Shown: piece by piece, positions 46,887 to 56,571 of the stretch
Numbering within the stretch: the stretch's first letter is position 1
Layout of the letters: each line of letters starts with the position of its first letter
DNA from: Cupriavidus necator
GTDB lineage: Bacteria; Pseudomonadota; Gammaproteobacteria; Burkholderiales; Burkholderiaceae
DNA length: 64,000 nucleotides
Reading direction: 5' to 3'
Assembly: GCA_022041995.1 (NCBI GenBank)
Contig: CP074381.1
Span: 558,001-622,000 of the forward strand
Translations under genes and position numbers: made by a program
Notes under the pieces: generated by a model
Database searches by the model: none
Told to the model about the DNA's origin: nothing
The model's input: the letters and a program-made list of their open reading frames with translations, nothing else

Positions 46887-47546
46887 CTAGAGCATGTGGT
46901 TCTGGCGCATGTAGCGGTGCACGATCTCGATGCGCATGCCGGCATCGGGCAGCGCCATCAGCATCTGCTTGGCCTTGAGCGGAACCGGCAGCAACTCGCA
47001 CAGCCGGTTGGCGACCCAGCTCGGGTCGTCCCACAGGTAGGGCTCGTCGAACGGCAATCGGTCGGGGTGCTCGGCATGCAGCCGCGTGACAATGCGCCGC
47101 AGCGCATCCAGGCATTCGCCCAGCAGCTCCAGCTTGCAGTCGATGATGTCGGGGGGCAGCACCTCGGCGCGGGCGACCAGCAGGCCGTCGTCGCGGGTGT
47201 CATGGCTGACAATATGGAAGCGCTCGCGGCCGCGCGCGCGGATCAGGAGCACGCCCAGCTGTTCCATGTTGCAGTCGACGATCTCTGCCAGGCAGCCAAC
47301 CAGCTCGGGCACGGTGGGCTGGTCCGGCCGGGCCACTTCCTCGCCGCTTTCGATCAGGCAAACGCCAAAGGGTGTGCTATCGCGCAGGCAGTTGCGCACC
47401 ATGTCGACATAGCGCGCCTCGAACACGCGCAATGGCAGCCGTCCACCGGGAAAGAGCACGGTGTGCAACGGGAACAGCGGCAGGTTGTCGAGCGTCCGTG
47501 GCGGATCTTCTGATGCCGTGGGACGGTAGAGGTCGGTCGAGGACAT
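46887..47546 (-). CDS. LON peptidase substrate-binding domain protein
   Basis: Stand-alone LON N-terminal domain, without ATPase or protease parts. Family segments are LDNLPLFPLHTVLFPGGRLP, LRVFEARYVDMVRNCLRD, TPFGVCLIESGEEV and ERFHIVSHDTRDDGLLVARA; the C-terminal half is helical. The start at 47546 (MSSTDLYRPTASED) is preferred to 47591. About 219 residues. Such proteins are widespread in beta-proteobacteria and have no settled function. It converges on mutY (28 bp). Confidence 0.88.
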   Translation of the reverse strand: MSSTDLYRPTASEDPPRTLDNLPLFPLHTVLFPGGRLPLRVFEARYVDMVRNCLRDSTPFGVCLIESGEEVARPDQPTVPELVGCLAEIVDCNMEQLGVLLIRARGRERFHIVSHDTRDDGLLVARAEVLPPDIIDCKLELLGECLDALRRIVTRLHAEHPDRLPFDEPYLWDDPSWVANRLCELLPVPLKAKQMLMALPDAGMRIEIVHRYMRQNHML

Positions 47547-47628
47547 GCAGTGCCAGCTTGGGTATCGCGCAGCAATGGGCCAGCCGGCCAACGCGGCGCG
47601 CAGATGCCAGTTGGCAGTCCCGCCTGCG

Positions 47629-48513
47629 TCAGCCCGCCGGTGCGAGCTCTCGGTGTCTCACTAGCACATTACCATGCGCCCGGAAGTAGTTGGCAAGCCT
47701 TTCGGCAATATAGACCGAGCGATGCTGGCCGCCGGTGCAGCCGATCGCCACGGTCAGGTAGCTGCGGTTGTCGGCAATGAAACTTGGCAGCCACTTTTCC
47801 ACATAGGCGCGAATATCCTCGGCCATTGCCAGCACCATTGGCTGGGCCTGCAGGAAGTCGATCACCGGCGTGTCGCGCCCCGTCAGCGGGCGCAAGGCCA
47901 AGTCGTAATAGGGGTTGGGCAGCGAGCGCACGTCGAACACCATGTCCGCATCGCTGGGCACGCCGTGCTTGAAGCCGAACGACTCGAACAGCAGCGTCAG
48001 CCGCTGGCTGTCTTCGCGGATCAGCTCCTTGATCCAGCTGCGCAGCGTATTGGTGCGCACATTGCTGGTGTCGATGCGGTGCGCGGCCTCGGCCAGCGGG
48101 CTCAACAGCGCGCGCTCCATCTCGATCGCTTCCATCAGCGCGGTGTCGTTGAAGGCGGGTTCACCGCCCGGGCCCGGCACGCCGTCGGTACGCACCGACA
48201 GCGGGTGGCGGCGGCGCGTCTCGGAGTAGCGCTGCACCAGTGCGTCGGTGCTGGCGGTCAGGAACACCACCTCGACCTGGTGCTCCGCGGCCAGCGCGCG
48301 CACGGTGTCGGGCAACTGGTCGAGGGACTCGCGGCTGCGGATGTCAGTGGCGACGCCCAGGTGCGTATAGCCCTGGCTGTCGAGGTAGCGGGTCAGTTCC
48401 GGGATGAACTGAGCCGGCAGGTTGTCCACGCAGTAGTAGCCTGCGTCTTCAAGCACGTTCAGTGCGACGGACTTGCCGGAACCGGATATGCCGGTGATGA
48501 GGATGATGCGCAT
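47629..48513 (-). CDS. rapZ: RNase adapter protein RapZ
   Basis: Nucleotide-binding adapter which in E. coli guides GlmZ small RNA to RNase E and senses glucosamine 6-phosphate. The P-loop is [18 protein letters not shown], followed by [15 protein letters not shown] and the C-terminal domain [20 protein letters not shown] and [18 protein letters not shown]. At 294 residues it is slightly longer than E. coli RapZ. It belongs to the rpoN-hpf-ptsN-hprK-rapZ cluster, here separated from hprK by a PsiF-like gene. Whether a GlmZ-like RNA exists here is unknown. Confidence 0.95.
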   Translation of the reverse strand: MRIILITGISGSGKSVALNVLEDAGYYCVDNLPAQFIPELTRYLDSQGYTHLGVATDIRSRESLDQLPDTVRALAAEHQVEVVFLTASTDALVQRYSETRRRHPLSVRTDGVPGPGGEPAFNDTALMEAIEMERALLSPLAEAAHRIDTSNVRTNTLRSWIKELIREDSQRLTLLFESFGFKHGVPSDADMVFDVRSLPNPYYDLALRPLTGRDTPVIDFLQAQPMVLAMAEDIRAYVEKWLPSFIADNRSYLTVAIGCTGGQHRSVYIAERLANYFRAHGNVLVRHRELAPAG

Positions 48514-48630
48514 AGCAACTGAAGCATAGCATCACGTGATGAAGGCGTCATGACACCACGCGCAAAGCAAGCATGGCGAACCTTGCGGTTCGCCATGCTC
48601 TTGTCGTCAGGTTGCGGCGCTGGCTGCGGC

Positions 48631-49026
48631 TCAGGCTGCCTTGGACAGGCATTCCTTCATGTAGGCCTTGTATTCGTCGCCCTTCTTGCCCTTGCCCGAC
48701 TTGCTGCAGGAAGCCATTTTCTCCTGCTGGCTCTTGGACGCGCCCTTGGACAGGCATTCCTTCATGAACGCCTTGCGTTCGTCGCCCTTCTTGCCGGCGG
48801 CTTGCGTGTTGCAGGCCTTCATCTTGTCCTGCTGCGTATTGGCTGCCGCGGGCTTGTCGGGGGTAGCCGGGGTGGCGGGCGTGGCGGGCATGGCCGGCGT
48901 TGCCGGTGCGGTGGCCGCTGGCTTGGCCGGTGTAGCGGGGCTTGCCGGCGTGGCGGTGGTCTGCGCAAAAGCGCTGGCGGCAATCATCGGGGTGACCAGC
49001 GCGCACATCGCGATCAGTTTCTTCAT
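48631..49026 (-). CDS. PsiF-repeat exported protein
   Basis: A 131-residue periplasmic protein with a signal peptide (MKKLIAMCALVTPMIAASAF, cleaved after AFA). A Pro/Ala/Thr-rich linker (about residues 25-65) precedes two PsiF repeats: QQDKMKACNTQAAGKKGDER / KAFMKECL and QQEKMASCSKSGKGKKGDEY / KAYMKECL. E. coli psiF is phosphate-starvation inducible, but no Pho box was seen here. A good ribosome site (AGGAGA) precedes ATG 49026. It lies between rapZ and hprK, which are usually adjacent. Function unknown. Confidence 0.9.
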   Translation of the reverse strand: MKKLIAMCALVTPMIAASAFAQTTATPASPATPAKPAATAPATPAMPATPATPATPDKPAAANTQQDKMKACNTQAAGKKGDERKAFMKECLSKGASKSQQEKMASCSKSGKGKKGDEYKAYMKECLSKAA

Positions 49027-49188
49027 GCTTGCTCTCCTGGCTGTGGAAAACTTCATGGCCGCGCGCCATTGCCGGCGTTGCAGCTTCCATAACGGGCGCC
49101 ATGCCCATTACAGCACAAAACGGAGCACGCCTGAAGAACGTTGACGTTCTGTGTCAACGCCGTTGTAAGCAAATGAAAACGCTGGCGC

Positions 49189-50160
49189 TCAGAGCAGGCG
49201 GCCCTGGCCTCGCGAAACCGCATCGGCCTGCATCGCGGCGCGCTGCCGGTCCATGAAGTCGCGCAGCGTATCGATGCCGCGCAAGCGCAGGATGGTGTTG
49301 CGCACCGCGGCCTCGACCAGTACGGCCAGGTTGCGGCCGGCCGCCACCTGGATCTTGACCATGTGGATCGGCAGGCCCAGCACGTCCAGGTATTGCGAAT
49401 CGAGCGGCAGCCGCTCGAACTCGCCGTCGTTGCGGCGCACCAACTGCACCACCAGCTTGATCTTCATCTTCCGGCGCACCGCGGTCTCACCGAAGATGGT
49501 CTTGATGTCGAGCAGGCCCAGGCCGCGTACTTCAAGCAGGTTCTGCAGCAGCGGCGGGCAGCGGCCTTCGATGAAATCCGGCCCCAGGCGCACGAAGTCC
49601 ACCGCATCGTCGGCGACCAGCCCGTGGCCGCGCGAGATCAGTTCCAGGCCCAGTTCGCTCTTGCCCAGGCCCGATTCGCCCATGATCAGCACGCCCATGC
49701 CCAGGATGTCGAGGAATACCCCGTGCATGGTCACGCGCGGCGCGGAGATGCGCGACAGGTACAGGCGCAGGTGGTCGATCACCGCGGCCGACGACACCGG
49801 CGTGGTGAACAGCGGCGTGGACGAGCGCGTGCAGCGCAGCTCCAGGTCGGGCGGCGGCTCCATGCCGTCGGCGATCACCAGGAAGGGCGGCTCCAGCAGG
49901 ATCAGCTCGCCCATCTGGCGCTTGCGGGTCTCGTCGTCCAGCCGCTGGTAATAAGTGATCTCAGGCTTGCCGAGCACCTGGATGCGGTTGGGGTGGATCA
50001 GGTTCAGGTGGCCCACCAGGTCGGCGGCTGAGGTGGCTTCGCGGGCGAACTCCACGTCGAAGGCGCGGTCCGCGCCCTCCAGGCCGGCCACCCACGAGAG
50101 TTTGATGTCGGCTGCGTTGTCGTCGAAGATGGACTGGGAGGTGACGCCGGTGAGTTCCAT
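49189..50160 (-). CDS. hprK: HPr kinase/phosphorylase
   Basis: Phosphorylates and dephosphorylates HPr on its regulatory serine. The N-terminal DRTGG-like domain ([33 protein letters not shown]) leads to the kinase P-loop [20 protein letters not shown], followed by [16 protein letters not shown], the HprK signature [20 protein letters not shown] and [11 protein letters not shown] near the C-terminus. At 323 residues it is normal. In beta-proteobacteria HprK accompanies a PTS without sugar permease, so it likely tunes nitrogen/carbon signalling through ptsN next door. Confidence 0.96.
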   Translation of the reverse strand: MELTGVTSQSIFDDNAADIKLSWVAGLEGADRAFDVEFAREATSAADLVGHLNLIHPNRIQVLGKPEITYYQRLDDETRKRQMGELILLEPPFLVIADGMEPPPDLELRCTRSSTPLFTTPVSSAAVIDHLRLYLSRISAPRVTMHGVFLDILGMGVLIMGESGLGKSELGLELISRGHGLVADDAVDFVRLGPDFIEGRCPPLLQNLLEVRGLGLLDIKTIFGETAVRRKMKIKLVVQLVRRNDGEFERLPLDSQYLDVLGLPIHMVKIQVAAGRNLAVLVEAAVRNTILRLRGIDTLRDFMDRQRAAMQADAVSRGQGRLL

Positions 50161-50239
50161 GCGCTATGACTGGTGGGGCGGTTTGCGAAGCGCCTGGCGC
50201 CTGCCCGGTCTGGTGCCGGCCCGCTTGGGGATCAGGGGA

Positions 50240-50695
50240 TCAGGGATGCCATGCGATCAGCAACTGATGGACGGCATCGGGCGTGGGCAGCGTGGCCAGC
50301 CCTTCACGCATGTCGCGGTCGGAAAGCAGTTGCGCGATTTCTGACAGGATTTCCAGGTGTTGCTGCGTAGCCTGTTCGGGCACCAGCAGGAAGATCAGCA
50401 GCGATACCGGCTTGCCATCCGGCGATTCGAACGGAATCGGCTCGGCCAGGCGCATGAAGGCGGCCAGCGGCTGCTTCAGGCCCTTGATGCGGCCGTGCGG
50501 GATCGCCACGCCGGCGCCCAGGCCGGTGGATCCCAGCGACTCGCGCGCGAACAGGTTGTCCGTCACGATGGCGCGCGCCACGCCATGGTTGTTCTCGAAG
50601 AGGAGCCCGGCCTGCTCGAATACACGCTTCTTGCTGGTGACGCTGACGTCGAGGTTGATGTTGCCGGGTGGCAGCAATTTGGCCAAACGATTCAT
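50240..50695 (-). CDS. ptsN: PTS IIA-like nitrogen regulatory protein PtsN
   Basis: Phosphate acceptor of the nitrogen PTS. The 151-residue product starts MNRLAKLLPPGNINLDVSVT. The phosphorylated histidine lies in GLGAGVAIPHGRIKGLKQPL, with PIPFESPDGKPVSLLIFLLV and the C-terminal LSEIAQLLSDRDMREGLATL completing the EIIA-fructose/mannitol fold. A terminator after hpf and a TATAAT box at 50792-50797 suggest its own promoter. It is followed by hprK after 79 bp. Confidence 0.95.
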   Translation of the reverse strand: MNRLAKLLPPGNINLDVSVTSKKRVFEQAGLLFENNHGVARAIVTDNLFARESLGSTGLGAGVAIPHGRIKGLKQPLAAFMRLAEPIPFESPDGKPVSLLIFLLVPEQATQQHLEILSEIAQLLSDRDMREGLATLPTPDAVHQLLIAWHP

Positions 50696-50791
50696 GGGCG
50701 ATGCGCAGGATTTCAGTTAGCGGGCGGATCGTTCCGCCGGGCAGGGGCTGGCTCCGGGGCTGCCGTTGGCCTGGCCGGAGGCGTCCGGCCC

Positions 50792-50797
50792 ATTATA
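50792..50797 (-). promoter_or_regulatory. candidate -10 box for ptsN
   Basis: Perfect TATAAT on minus, 97 bp before the ptsN ATG. No -35 hexamer of quality at 16-18 bp, so confidence is moderate. Confidence 0.4.
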
Positions 50798-51073
50798 GAG
50801 CAGCGACTACCCCCGCATTGTGCAGCGCAGCGGAGCAAGCCGGTGCAGAACGATACATAGTGATGCAATCGTGCCTCCGGGCCGGGAGCCGGCGCACCGG
50901 TGTGGGGCGCGGCCAGGATTCCCTCTCTTTGTATGGCGCAGCATACACCTTGGCGCCGCGCTTGCGAACACTCTTGCCCATTCGGGTGAAAAGCGTTGGC
51001 TCCGGCGCCACAGCCGGGCCGCACCACCAGTGCGGGCGCGGCATGCCGGCGGCAACCCGGATCGCGAGGGCGC

Positions 51074-51100
51074 AAAAAAGCCGCGCTTGGTGCGCGGCTT
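51074..51100 (-). terminator. intrinsic terminator after hpf
   Basis: On minus: AAGCCGCGC, 5-base loop, GCGCGGCTT followed by TTTT, 50 bp after the hpf stop. Confidence 0.88.
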
Positions 51101-51149
51101 GCCTGTTGAATCCTGATTCAGCAGCCCGCTGCGGGGCTGCCGGGCACGG

Positions 51150-51500
51150 TCATTGCTGCATTTGCGCTGCGGCCATCTGGTACTTGACCGCTTCGCGGTC
51201 GTGGCCTTGCACGCGATCCTTGTAGCGGATCACCTGACGGTCCAGCTTGTCGACGAGTGCGTCGATCGCTGCATATAGGTCTTCGTGATGCGCCTCGACA
51301 AAGATGTCCTTGCCCTTGAGATGTAGATTGATTTCCGCGTACTGCCGCCGGTCCTTTTCCTTGTGGTTGTCGACAGAGAGCAGCACGCTAACGCCAATGA
51401 CCTGATCGAAATGCCTGACGATTCGCTCCAGCTTCGTTTCCACGTACTCACGCAGAGGGGGCGTGATGTCCAGGTGGTGTCCACTGATCTTGAAGTTCAT
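51150..51500 (-). CDS. hpf: ribosome hibernation-promoting factor (HPF/YfiA family)
   Basis: Binds the 30S decoding region to silence ribosomes in stationary phase. The 116-residue protein begins [20 protein letters not shown], with [40 protein letters not shown] and [20 protein letters not shown], the full sigma-54 modulation domain. It lacks the long-HPF dimerisation domain. It lies 48 bp after rpoN, in the classic rpoN-hpf order, and is closed by a terminator. Confidence 0.96.
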
Positions 51501-51548
51501 AGCGCTTCTCCTTCTGAAAGAGCCTCACCAGGCAGGCGGTGGGCTCGG

Positions 51549-53030
51549 CTACAAAGACTTGCGGAGATTGACTGCGGGGATCTTCAGGGCTTCGCGATAC
51601 TTGGCAACAGTGCGGCGCGCAACAACAAAGCCTTGCTCACCCAGCAGTTCGGCAATGCGACTGTCGGAAAGGGGATTCCTCGGGTCTTCGGCTCCTATCA
51701 GTTGCTTGATCAAGGCGCGGATGGCCGTTGATGAAGCCGCGCCACCGGTTTCGGTGGACACGTGGCTGCCGAAGAAGTACTTCAGTTCGAAAGTACCCAT
51801 CGGCGTTGCCATGTATTTATTGGTCGTCACCCGGGAGATGGTTGACTCGTGTAAACCCAGTGTATCGGCAATCTCCCGCAAAACCAAGGGGCGCATGGCG
51901 ATTTCGCCGTGGCTGAAAAAGTTCTTTTGACGCTCGACAATGGCCTGCGAGACACGCAGGATTGTGTCGAACCTTTGCTGGATGTTCTTGATCAGCCAGC
52001 GAGCTTCCTGCAGCTTCTGCTGCAGCCCGGCCGTGCCGGACTCACCCTTCGCGCCACGCAGGATCTGTGCATACATATCATTGATGCGCAGCCTCGGCAT
52101 CACATCCGGATTGAGCTGCGCGATCCAGCCGCCGCCGCTCTTGCGCACGAACACGTCCGGCACCACGAAGTCGGCCTCCGGGCGGCTGTATGCATGGCCG
52201 GGGTAGGGCGCCAGCGAGCGGATCAGTTCGTGTGCGGACTTCAGCGCCACTTCATCGACCTGCAACGCCTTCTTCAGCCGCGTGTAGTCGCGTACTGCCA
52301 GCAACTCGAGGTGGTTGGTGACGATGTTCAGTGCCAGTTCGCGCTGCGGGTGCGTCAGGCGCCGCAACTGCAGGCCCAGGCATTCGGCGGCGTTGCGCGC
52401 GCCCACGCCGGGCGGGTCGAAGCTCTGCAGCAGCGTAAGAACTGCGTGGACTTCCTCGATCTCGAACTCGAGTTCTTCCGGCAACTCCGTGCAGATCTCC
52501 TCAAGCGATGCGCTCAGGTAGCCATCGTCGTCGAGCGATTCGATCAGGAAGATGGCCAGGCCCTTGTCGCGTGTCGAGATCTTCAGCGGCGTGAGCTGCT
52601 CCATCAGGTACTCGCGCAGCGTGGGCTCGGCTTCGCGCAGCTGCATCGGTGTTTTTTCGTCCTCGTCGCCCTGGGGGCGGCGGGCAAAGTCGTCCAGGCT
52701 CCAGTCGCCGCTGCCATAGTCGTCGCCGTTGCCGCTGTCGCCATAGCTGTCATCGTCACCCGCGCCGTCGGCGCGGGCGTCGCCATTGCCCTGGGGCTCT
52801 GCCGGGGCGGGCGCCGGTGCGCTCTGCAGGTTCACCGAGCCGTCGGGCGCAACGCGCAGCGGGCTTTCAATCCAGTCGTTCTCGCGCTCGAGCAGCGGGT
52901 TTTCCGTCAGCGCCTGTTCGACCTCTTGCTGCAGTTCCAGCGTGGAGAGCTGCAGCAGCCGGATCGACTGCTGCAGTTGCGGGGTCAGGGCCAGATGCTG
53001 GGAAAGGCGGAGCTGTAGCGACGGTTTCAT
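51549..53030 (-). CDS. rpoN: RNA polymerase sigma-54 factor
   Basis: Alternative sigma factor for nitrogen and other enhancer-driven genes. Region I is glutamine/leucine-rich ([20 protein letters not shown]). Region II is acidic and Gly/Asp-rich (about residues 70-115). The core-binding part includes [20 protein letters not shown]. The C-terminus has the HTH ([20 protein letters not shown]) and the RpoN box [17 protein letters not shown]. At 493 residues it is normal. It lies after lptB (134 bp). Confidence 0.97.
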   Translation of the reverse strand: MKPSLQLRLSQHLALTPQLQQSIRLLQLSTLELQQEVEQALTENPLLERENDWIESPLRVAPDGSVNLQSAPAPAPAEPQGNGDARADGAGDDDSYGDSGNGDDYGSGDWSLDDFARRPQGDEDEKTPMQLREAEPTLREYLMEQLTPLKISTRDKGLAIFLIESLDDDGYLSASLEEICTELPEELEFEIEEVHAVLTLLQSFDPPGVGARNAAECLGLQLRRLTHPQRELALNIVTNHLELLAVRDYTRLKKALQVDEVALKSAHELIRSLAPYPGHAYSRPEADFVVPDVFVRKSGGGWIAQLNPDVMPRLRINDMYAQILRGAKGESGTAGLQQKLQEARWLIKNIQQRFDTILRVSQAIVERQKNFFSHGEIAMRPLVLREIADTLGLHESTISRVTTNKYMATPMGTFELKYFFGSHVSTETGGAASSTAIRALIKQLIGAEDPRNPLSDSRIAELLGEQGFVVARRTVAKYREALKIPAVNLRKSL

Positions 53031-53164
53031 GCGACCTATTCTATGCGCATCTTTCCGTTGTTGGAACGGAAATTGCTATCGCTTGTGCGGTCTGATCGCC
53101 GCTGGCTGTGGGAGGTCCCACGCGCGCCCGCGAAGAGGCCTGCCGCTCCGGGCAGGCCGCTGCA

Positions 53165-53965
53165 TCACATGCGGAAGTTCTCGCCCAGGTAGACGCGCCG
53201 CACTGCGTCATTGGCGATGATTTCCTCGGGCTGGCCCGCGGCCAGCACCGTGCCTTCGCTGATGATGTAGGCGTGGTCGCAGATGCCGAGCGTCTCACGC
53301 ACGTTGTGGTCAGTGATCAGCACGCCGATATTGCGTGCCTTGAGGAAGCTGACGATGCGCTGGATCTCGCCCACGGCGATCGGGTCCACGCCGGCGAAGG
53401 GTTCGTCCAGCAGGATGAAGCGCGGCGACGACGCCAGCGCGCGCGCGATTTCCACGCGGCGGCGCTCACCGCCCGACAGCGACAGCGCCGGGTTGTTGCG
53501 CAGGTGCGCGATCTGCAGGTCGTCCAGCAATGTATCCAGGCGGCGCTCGATCTCGGCCTTGGCCAGAGGCTTGCCCTTGTCCAGCTGCAGCTCCAGCACC
53601 GCGCGGATGTTCTCTTCGACATTGAGCTTGCGGAACACCGAGGCTTCCTGCGGCAGGTACGACAGCCCCATGCGCGCGCGCTCATGGATCGGCAGGCCGC
53701 TGATGTGATCGCCGTCGAGCACAATATCGCCTTCGTCCAGCGCCACCAGGCCCACGATCATGTAGAACGACGTGGTCTTGCCCGCGCCGTTGGGGCCGAG
53801 CAGGCCGACCACCTCGCCGCTCTTCACGTCGAGCGAGACGTCCTTGACCACCGTGCGCGAGCCATAGCGCTTCTTCAGGTGGCGCACGACCAGCGTGCTG
53901 CCCCCGGGAAGGATCGAGGAGGCTTCGACGGAAGGCTTGTCGGCGATGGTTGCGGTATCGGTCAT
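53165..53965 (-). CDS. lptB: LPS export ABC transporter ATP-binding protein LptB
   Basis: Powers lipopolysaccharide extraction from the inner membrane with LptFG. Walker A is GPNGAGKTTSFYMIVG, signature LSGGERRRVEIARAL, Walker B FILLDEPFAGVDPIAVGEIQ, and H-loop GVLITDHNVRETL. The start at 53965 (MTDTATIADKPS) adds a short polar N-terminus compared with E. coli; 53971 is an alternative. About 266 residues. It follows lptA closely. lptF and lptG are not in the window, as is usual. Confidence 0.96.
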   Translation of the reverse strand: MTDTATIADKPSVEASSILPGGSTLVVRHLKKRYGSRTVVKDVSLDVKSGEVVGLLGPNGAGKTTSFYMIVGLVALDEGDIVLDGDHISGLPIHERARMGLSYLPQEASVFRKLNVEENIRAVLELQLDKGKPLAKAEIERRLDTLLDDLQIAHLRNNPALSLSGGERRRVEIARALASSPRFILLDEPFAGVDPIAVGEIQRIVSFLKARNIGVLITDHNVRETLGICDHAYIISEGTVLAAGQPEEIIANDAVRRVYLGENFRM

Positions 53966-54022
53966 AGGCACAGTCAGGCGTTCAGGCGTTTCTGGCGCGG
54001 GCAGGCAGGCCGGCGCCAGGCG

Positions 54023-54673
54023 TCAGGGTTTGTTGGCAGGCGCGGGCGCCGGCTTCAGGTCCAGCGGCGAGCCGCCGCTGCCCGTGGCGCCGGCCTTCTG
54101 GTCCTGGCGCGGCGACAGCACCGCGCGCACGCGGCCGGACGGATTGGCGGCCGCGGCGTCGCCACTACCGCCGCCGGCGGCCGTGTAGAACTCCTTGCGG
54201 CTGTCGTAGGTCAGCACCGCGCCGCGGATCTCGTCGACCTGCTTGGCACCCTGCAGGCGCGCCATGCGGGCATTGCCGATCAGCTTGGAGTACTCCTGCT
54301 TGCCGTCGTACTCGATGCGGTCGCCCCAGCCGTCGATGTATTCGTCGACGCCTTCACGCTTCTGCCGGATGTAGGCCTGCTTGCCCGGCTTGGCGGTGGC
54401 CACCGCGAACTGGTAGCCCTCGGGGTCGGTGCGCAGTTCGGCGGCGTCGGACTTCAGAATCATGGTGCCCTTGGTCAGCACCACGTTGCCGCTCAGCGTA
54501 TAGATCTGCTTGACGTCGTCGTAGCTGGCGTTGTCCGCCTCCAGCACCATCGGCTTGTCGCGGTCCGCGCGCTCGGCCAGGGCGGGCTGGGCCAGCAGGC
54601 CGAAGGCCATGGCCAGGGCGAGCAGGGCCGGGGCGGTGCGTCGACGGGACGATGTCGTCAGGGAAGCAGTCAT
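54023..54673 (-). CDS. lptA: lipopolysaccharide transport periplasmic protein LptA
   Basis: Periplasmic bridge protein for LPS. The start at 54673 (MTASLTTSSRRRT) gives a normal signal (APALLALAMAFGLLAQPALA). The OstA domain shows KPMVLEADNASYDDVKQIYT, LSGNVVLTKGTMILKSDAAE and EGVDEYIDGWGDRIEYDGKQ. An unusual Gly/Ala/Pro-rich C-terminal tail (about 60 residues) extends beyond the E. coli protein. The longer frame to 54829 overlaps lptC and has no family similarity. Confidence 0.93.
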   Translation of the reverse strand: MTASLTTSSRRRTAPALLALAMAFGLLAQPALAERADRDKPMVLEADNASYDDVKQIYTLSGNVVLTKGTMILKSDAAELRTDPEGYQFAVATAKPGKQAYIRQKREGVDEYIDGWGDRIEYDGKQEYSKLIGNARMARLQGAKQVDEIRGAVLTYDSRKEFYTAAGGGSGDAAAANPSGRVRAVLSPRQDQKAGATGSGGSPLDLKPAPAPANKP

Positions 54674-54773
54674 GTTGGCAGGGGTTGCTTGAGGGCGTCT
54701 GGGTACGTTGGTGCGGGTTCGTGCGGACCGGCCGCGCATGCCGGCACTGCGTGCGCGGCCCCCGGGCCGGGGC

Positions 54774-55403
54774 TCAGGACCCCGGCGCGCGGCCCGGGGT
54801 CGGCCCGGTGATAATGGTGCCGCGTACATTGCCGAGCAATTGTACTTCGCGCGTGACGTTGTTGAAGATCAGGCCGTTGGCGGTCATCACCGACGGGCCG
54901 CGCGTAAGCTTGACCGGCTTGTCGGTCTTGACGATGTCGTCATTGACCAGCAGCTGGAAATAACTGGATGCGGCGGTCAGCTGCGGGTCCTTGGACACGT
55001 CCACGCCCTGCTGGCGCATGACGAAGCCGTTGCCGTACAGGTCGATCACCGAGCCCTCGGCGTTCATGCGGCCCATATCGGCGCGGGCTGTGACCGGCGG
55101 GCGGTCCGGCTCGTACGCGCGCATGGCGGGCCGGGTCACCTCGTAGGTCTGGTCGTCCTCGAAATGGACCATGCGATCGCCGGTGAAGCGGATCTTGGTG
55201 CTGCCGTCCGGCGCCAGCTCGGTGGCCGAGAAGCGGTCCATGAAGTAATCAGGCTCGTGCTTCCTGGTGCTTTGCGCGGCCAGGTCTTCCTTGGGGGAGT
55301 TGATCTGGACCAGCCAGAACGTGCTGCCCGCCACGAAGGCCATCAGCAGCAGCGGCAGCAGCCGCATGACGATGCCGCTGAGGGAGGCGAGGAGTGCCTG
55401 CAT
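54774..55403 (-). CDS. lptC: LPS export ABC transporter periplasmic protein LptC
   Basis: Single-span protein that passes LPS from LptFGB to LptA. One N-terminal helix (MRLLPLLLMAFVAGSTFWLV) precedes the LptC domain (EPDYFMDRFSATELAPDGST, YEPDRPPVTARADMGRMNAE, GSVIDLYGNGFVMR). At 209 residues it is normal. It starts 43 bp after kdsD, where a kdsC phosphatase gene is often found. Confidence 0.92.
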   Translation of the reverse strand: MQALLASLSGIVMRLLPLLLMAFVAGSTFWLVQINSPKEDLAAQSTRKHEPDYFMDRFSATELAPDGSTKIRFTGDRMVHFEDDQTYEVTRPAMRAYEPDRPPVTARADMGRMNAEGSVIDLYGNGFVMRQQGVDVSKDPQLTAASSYFQLLVNDDIVKTDKPVKLTRGPSVMTANGLIFNNVTREVQLLGNVRGTIITGPTPGRAPGS

Positions 55404-55446
55404 GGTGTCCTTGGCGTTGTGCCGGTTGCGGCGGGCCCGCGCCCGC

Positions 55447-56430
55447 TCAGATGACCTTGGCGCGGGTCAGGTCGTGGATATGCAGCGCGCCCGTCAGGCG
55501 GCCGTCGTCATCCACCACCAGCAGCTGGTTGATGCGGTTGGCTTCCATCACCTGCACCGCTTCGACGGCGAGCTGGTTCTCGTTGACCACGTGCGGGCTG
55601 CGGTGCATGACCTCGCCGATGGGCACGGTCTTCCAGTCGCGCGGGGTTTCCAGCAGGCGGCGCAGGTCGCCGTCGGTGAAGACGCCGATGGCGTGTCCGT
55701 CCGGGTCCACCACGGCAGTCATGGCCATGCCCTTGCGGGTGATTTCCATCAGCGCCTGGGCCAGCGGCGTGTTCTCACGCACCTCGGGCACGGCGTTGCC
55801 GGTGCGCATCACGTCGCGCACATGGGTCAGCAGCTTGCGCCCGAGCGCACCGCCGGGGTGCGAGCGGGCGAAGTCTTCCTCGCCAAAGCCGCGCGCATCC
55901 AGCACCGCCACCGCCAGCGCATCGCCCAGTGCCAGCGCCGCGGTGGTGCTGGCCGTCGGCGCCAGGTTCAGCGGGCAGGCTTCTTTTTCGACCGCCGCGT
56001 CCAGGTGGACGTCGGCCAGCTTGGCCAGGTTGGAGTCGGGGTTGCCGGTGACCGAGATCAGGCGCGCGCCGATGCGCTTGACGATCGGGATGATCGACAG
56101 CAGCTCGCCGGTCTCGCCGGAATTTGAGAAGGCGATCAGCACGTCGTCGCGCGTGACCATGCCCAGGTCGCCGTGGCTGGCTTCGGCAGGGTGCACAAAG
56201 AACGCCGGCGTGCCGGTAGAGGCCAGCGTGGCTGCGACCTTGCGTCCGATATGGCCGGACTTGCCGATGCCAGAGACGACCACGCGGCCGGTGCATTGCA
56301 GGATCAGCTGCACGGCACGCGCAAAGTCGCCGTTCAGGCGTCCGGAAAGTGCGGAAACCGCATCGGCTTCGGTCTGGAGAGTGTCGCGGGCGAGTCTGAG
56401 TGCTCGATCCGCATCGAAATTGGCTATCAT
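55447..56430 (-). CDS. kdsD: D-arabinose 5-phosphate isomerase (KpsF/GutQ family)
   Basis: Makes arabinose 5-phosphate, the precursor of the KDO sugar of lipid A core. An N-terminal SIS domain (GRVVVSGIGKSGHIGRKVAA, ASHGDLGMVTRDDVLIAFSN, SNSGETGELLSII) is followed by the SHPGGALG signature and two CBS domains (VDPDGHAIGVFTDGDLRRLL; VMEANRINQLLVVDDDGRLT). The start at 56430 (MIANFDADRALR) is the family one. About 327 residues. It is divergent from the CPA2 antiporter gene and heads the lpt-rpoN cluster. Confidence 0.95.
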   Translation of the reverse strand: MIANFDADRALRLARDTLQTEADAVSALSGRLNGDFARAVQLILQCTGRVVVSGIGKSGHIGRKVAATLASTGTPAFFVHPAEASHGDLGMVTRDDVLIAFSNSGETGELLSIIPIVKRIGARLISVTGNPDSNLAKLADVHLDAAVEKEACPLNLAPTASTTAALALGDALAVAVLDARGFGEEDFARSHPGGALGRKLLTHVRDVMRTGNAVPEVRENTPLAQALMEITRKGMAMTAVVDPDGHAIGVFTDGDLRRLLETPRDWKTVPIGEVMHRSPHVVNENQLAVEAVQVMEANRINQLLVVDDDGRLTGALHIHDLTRAKVI

Positions 56431-56571
56431 GGCGACGAAGTATACCAACGAATGCGATGGCGCCTGGCCCGACCCATGGCGCACGTCGTGCTAGCCGTGC
56501 TCGCCGTATTTTGCCGGCAGGGTGCCCGTGCCGGGTCGGACGCGCGCCTGGCCGGTCACCCAGACCGCCTG

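Larger units (their letters stand above)
50696..51149 (-). other. 454-bp ptsN-hpf intergenic region
   Basis: I see no gene here. It holds the hpf terminator (51074-51100) and, nearer ptsN, a TATAAT on minus (50792-50797) 97 bp before the ptsN start without a clear -35. The rest (about 50800-51070) shows no motif I can name; open frames in it have no protein-like features. Confidence 0.5.

Noticed and set aside
50668-51225. A plus-strand frame in the ptsN-hpf gap
   Set aside because: Low-complexity product, overlaps the ptsN and hpf ends and the terminator, and has no ribosome site.
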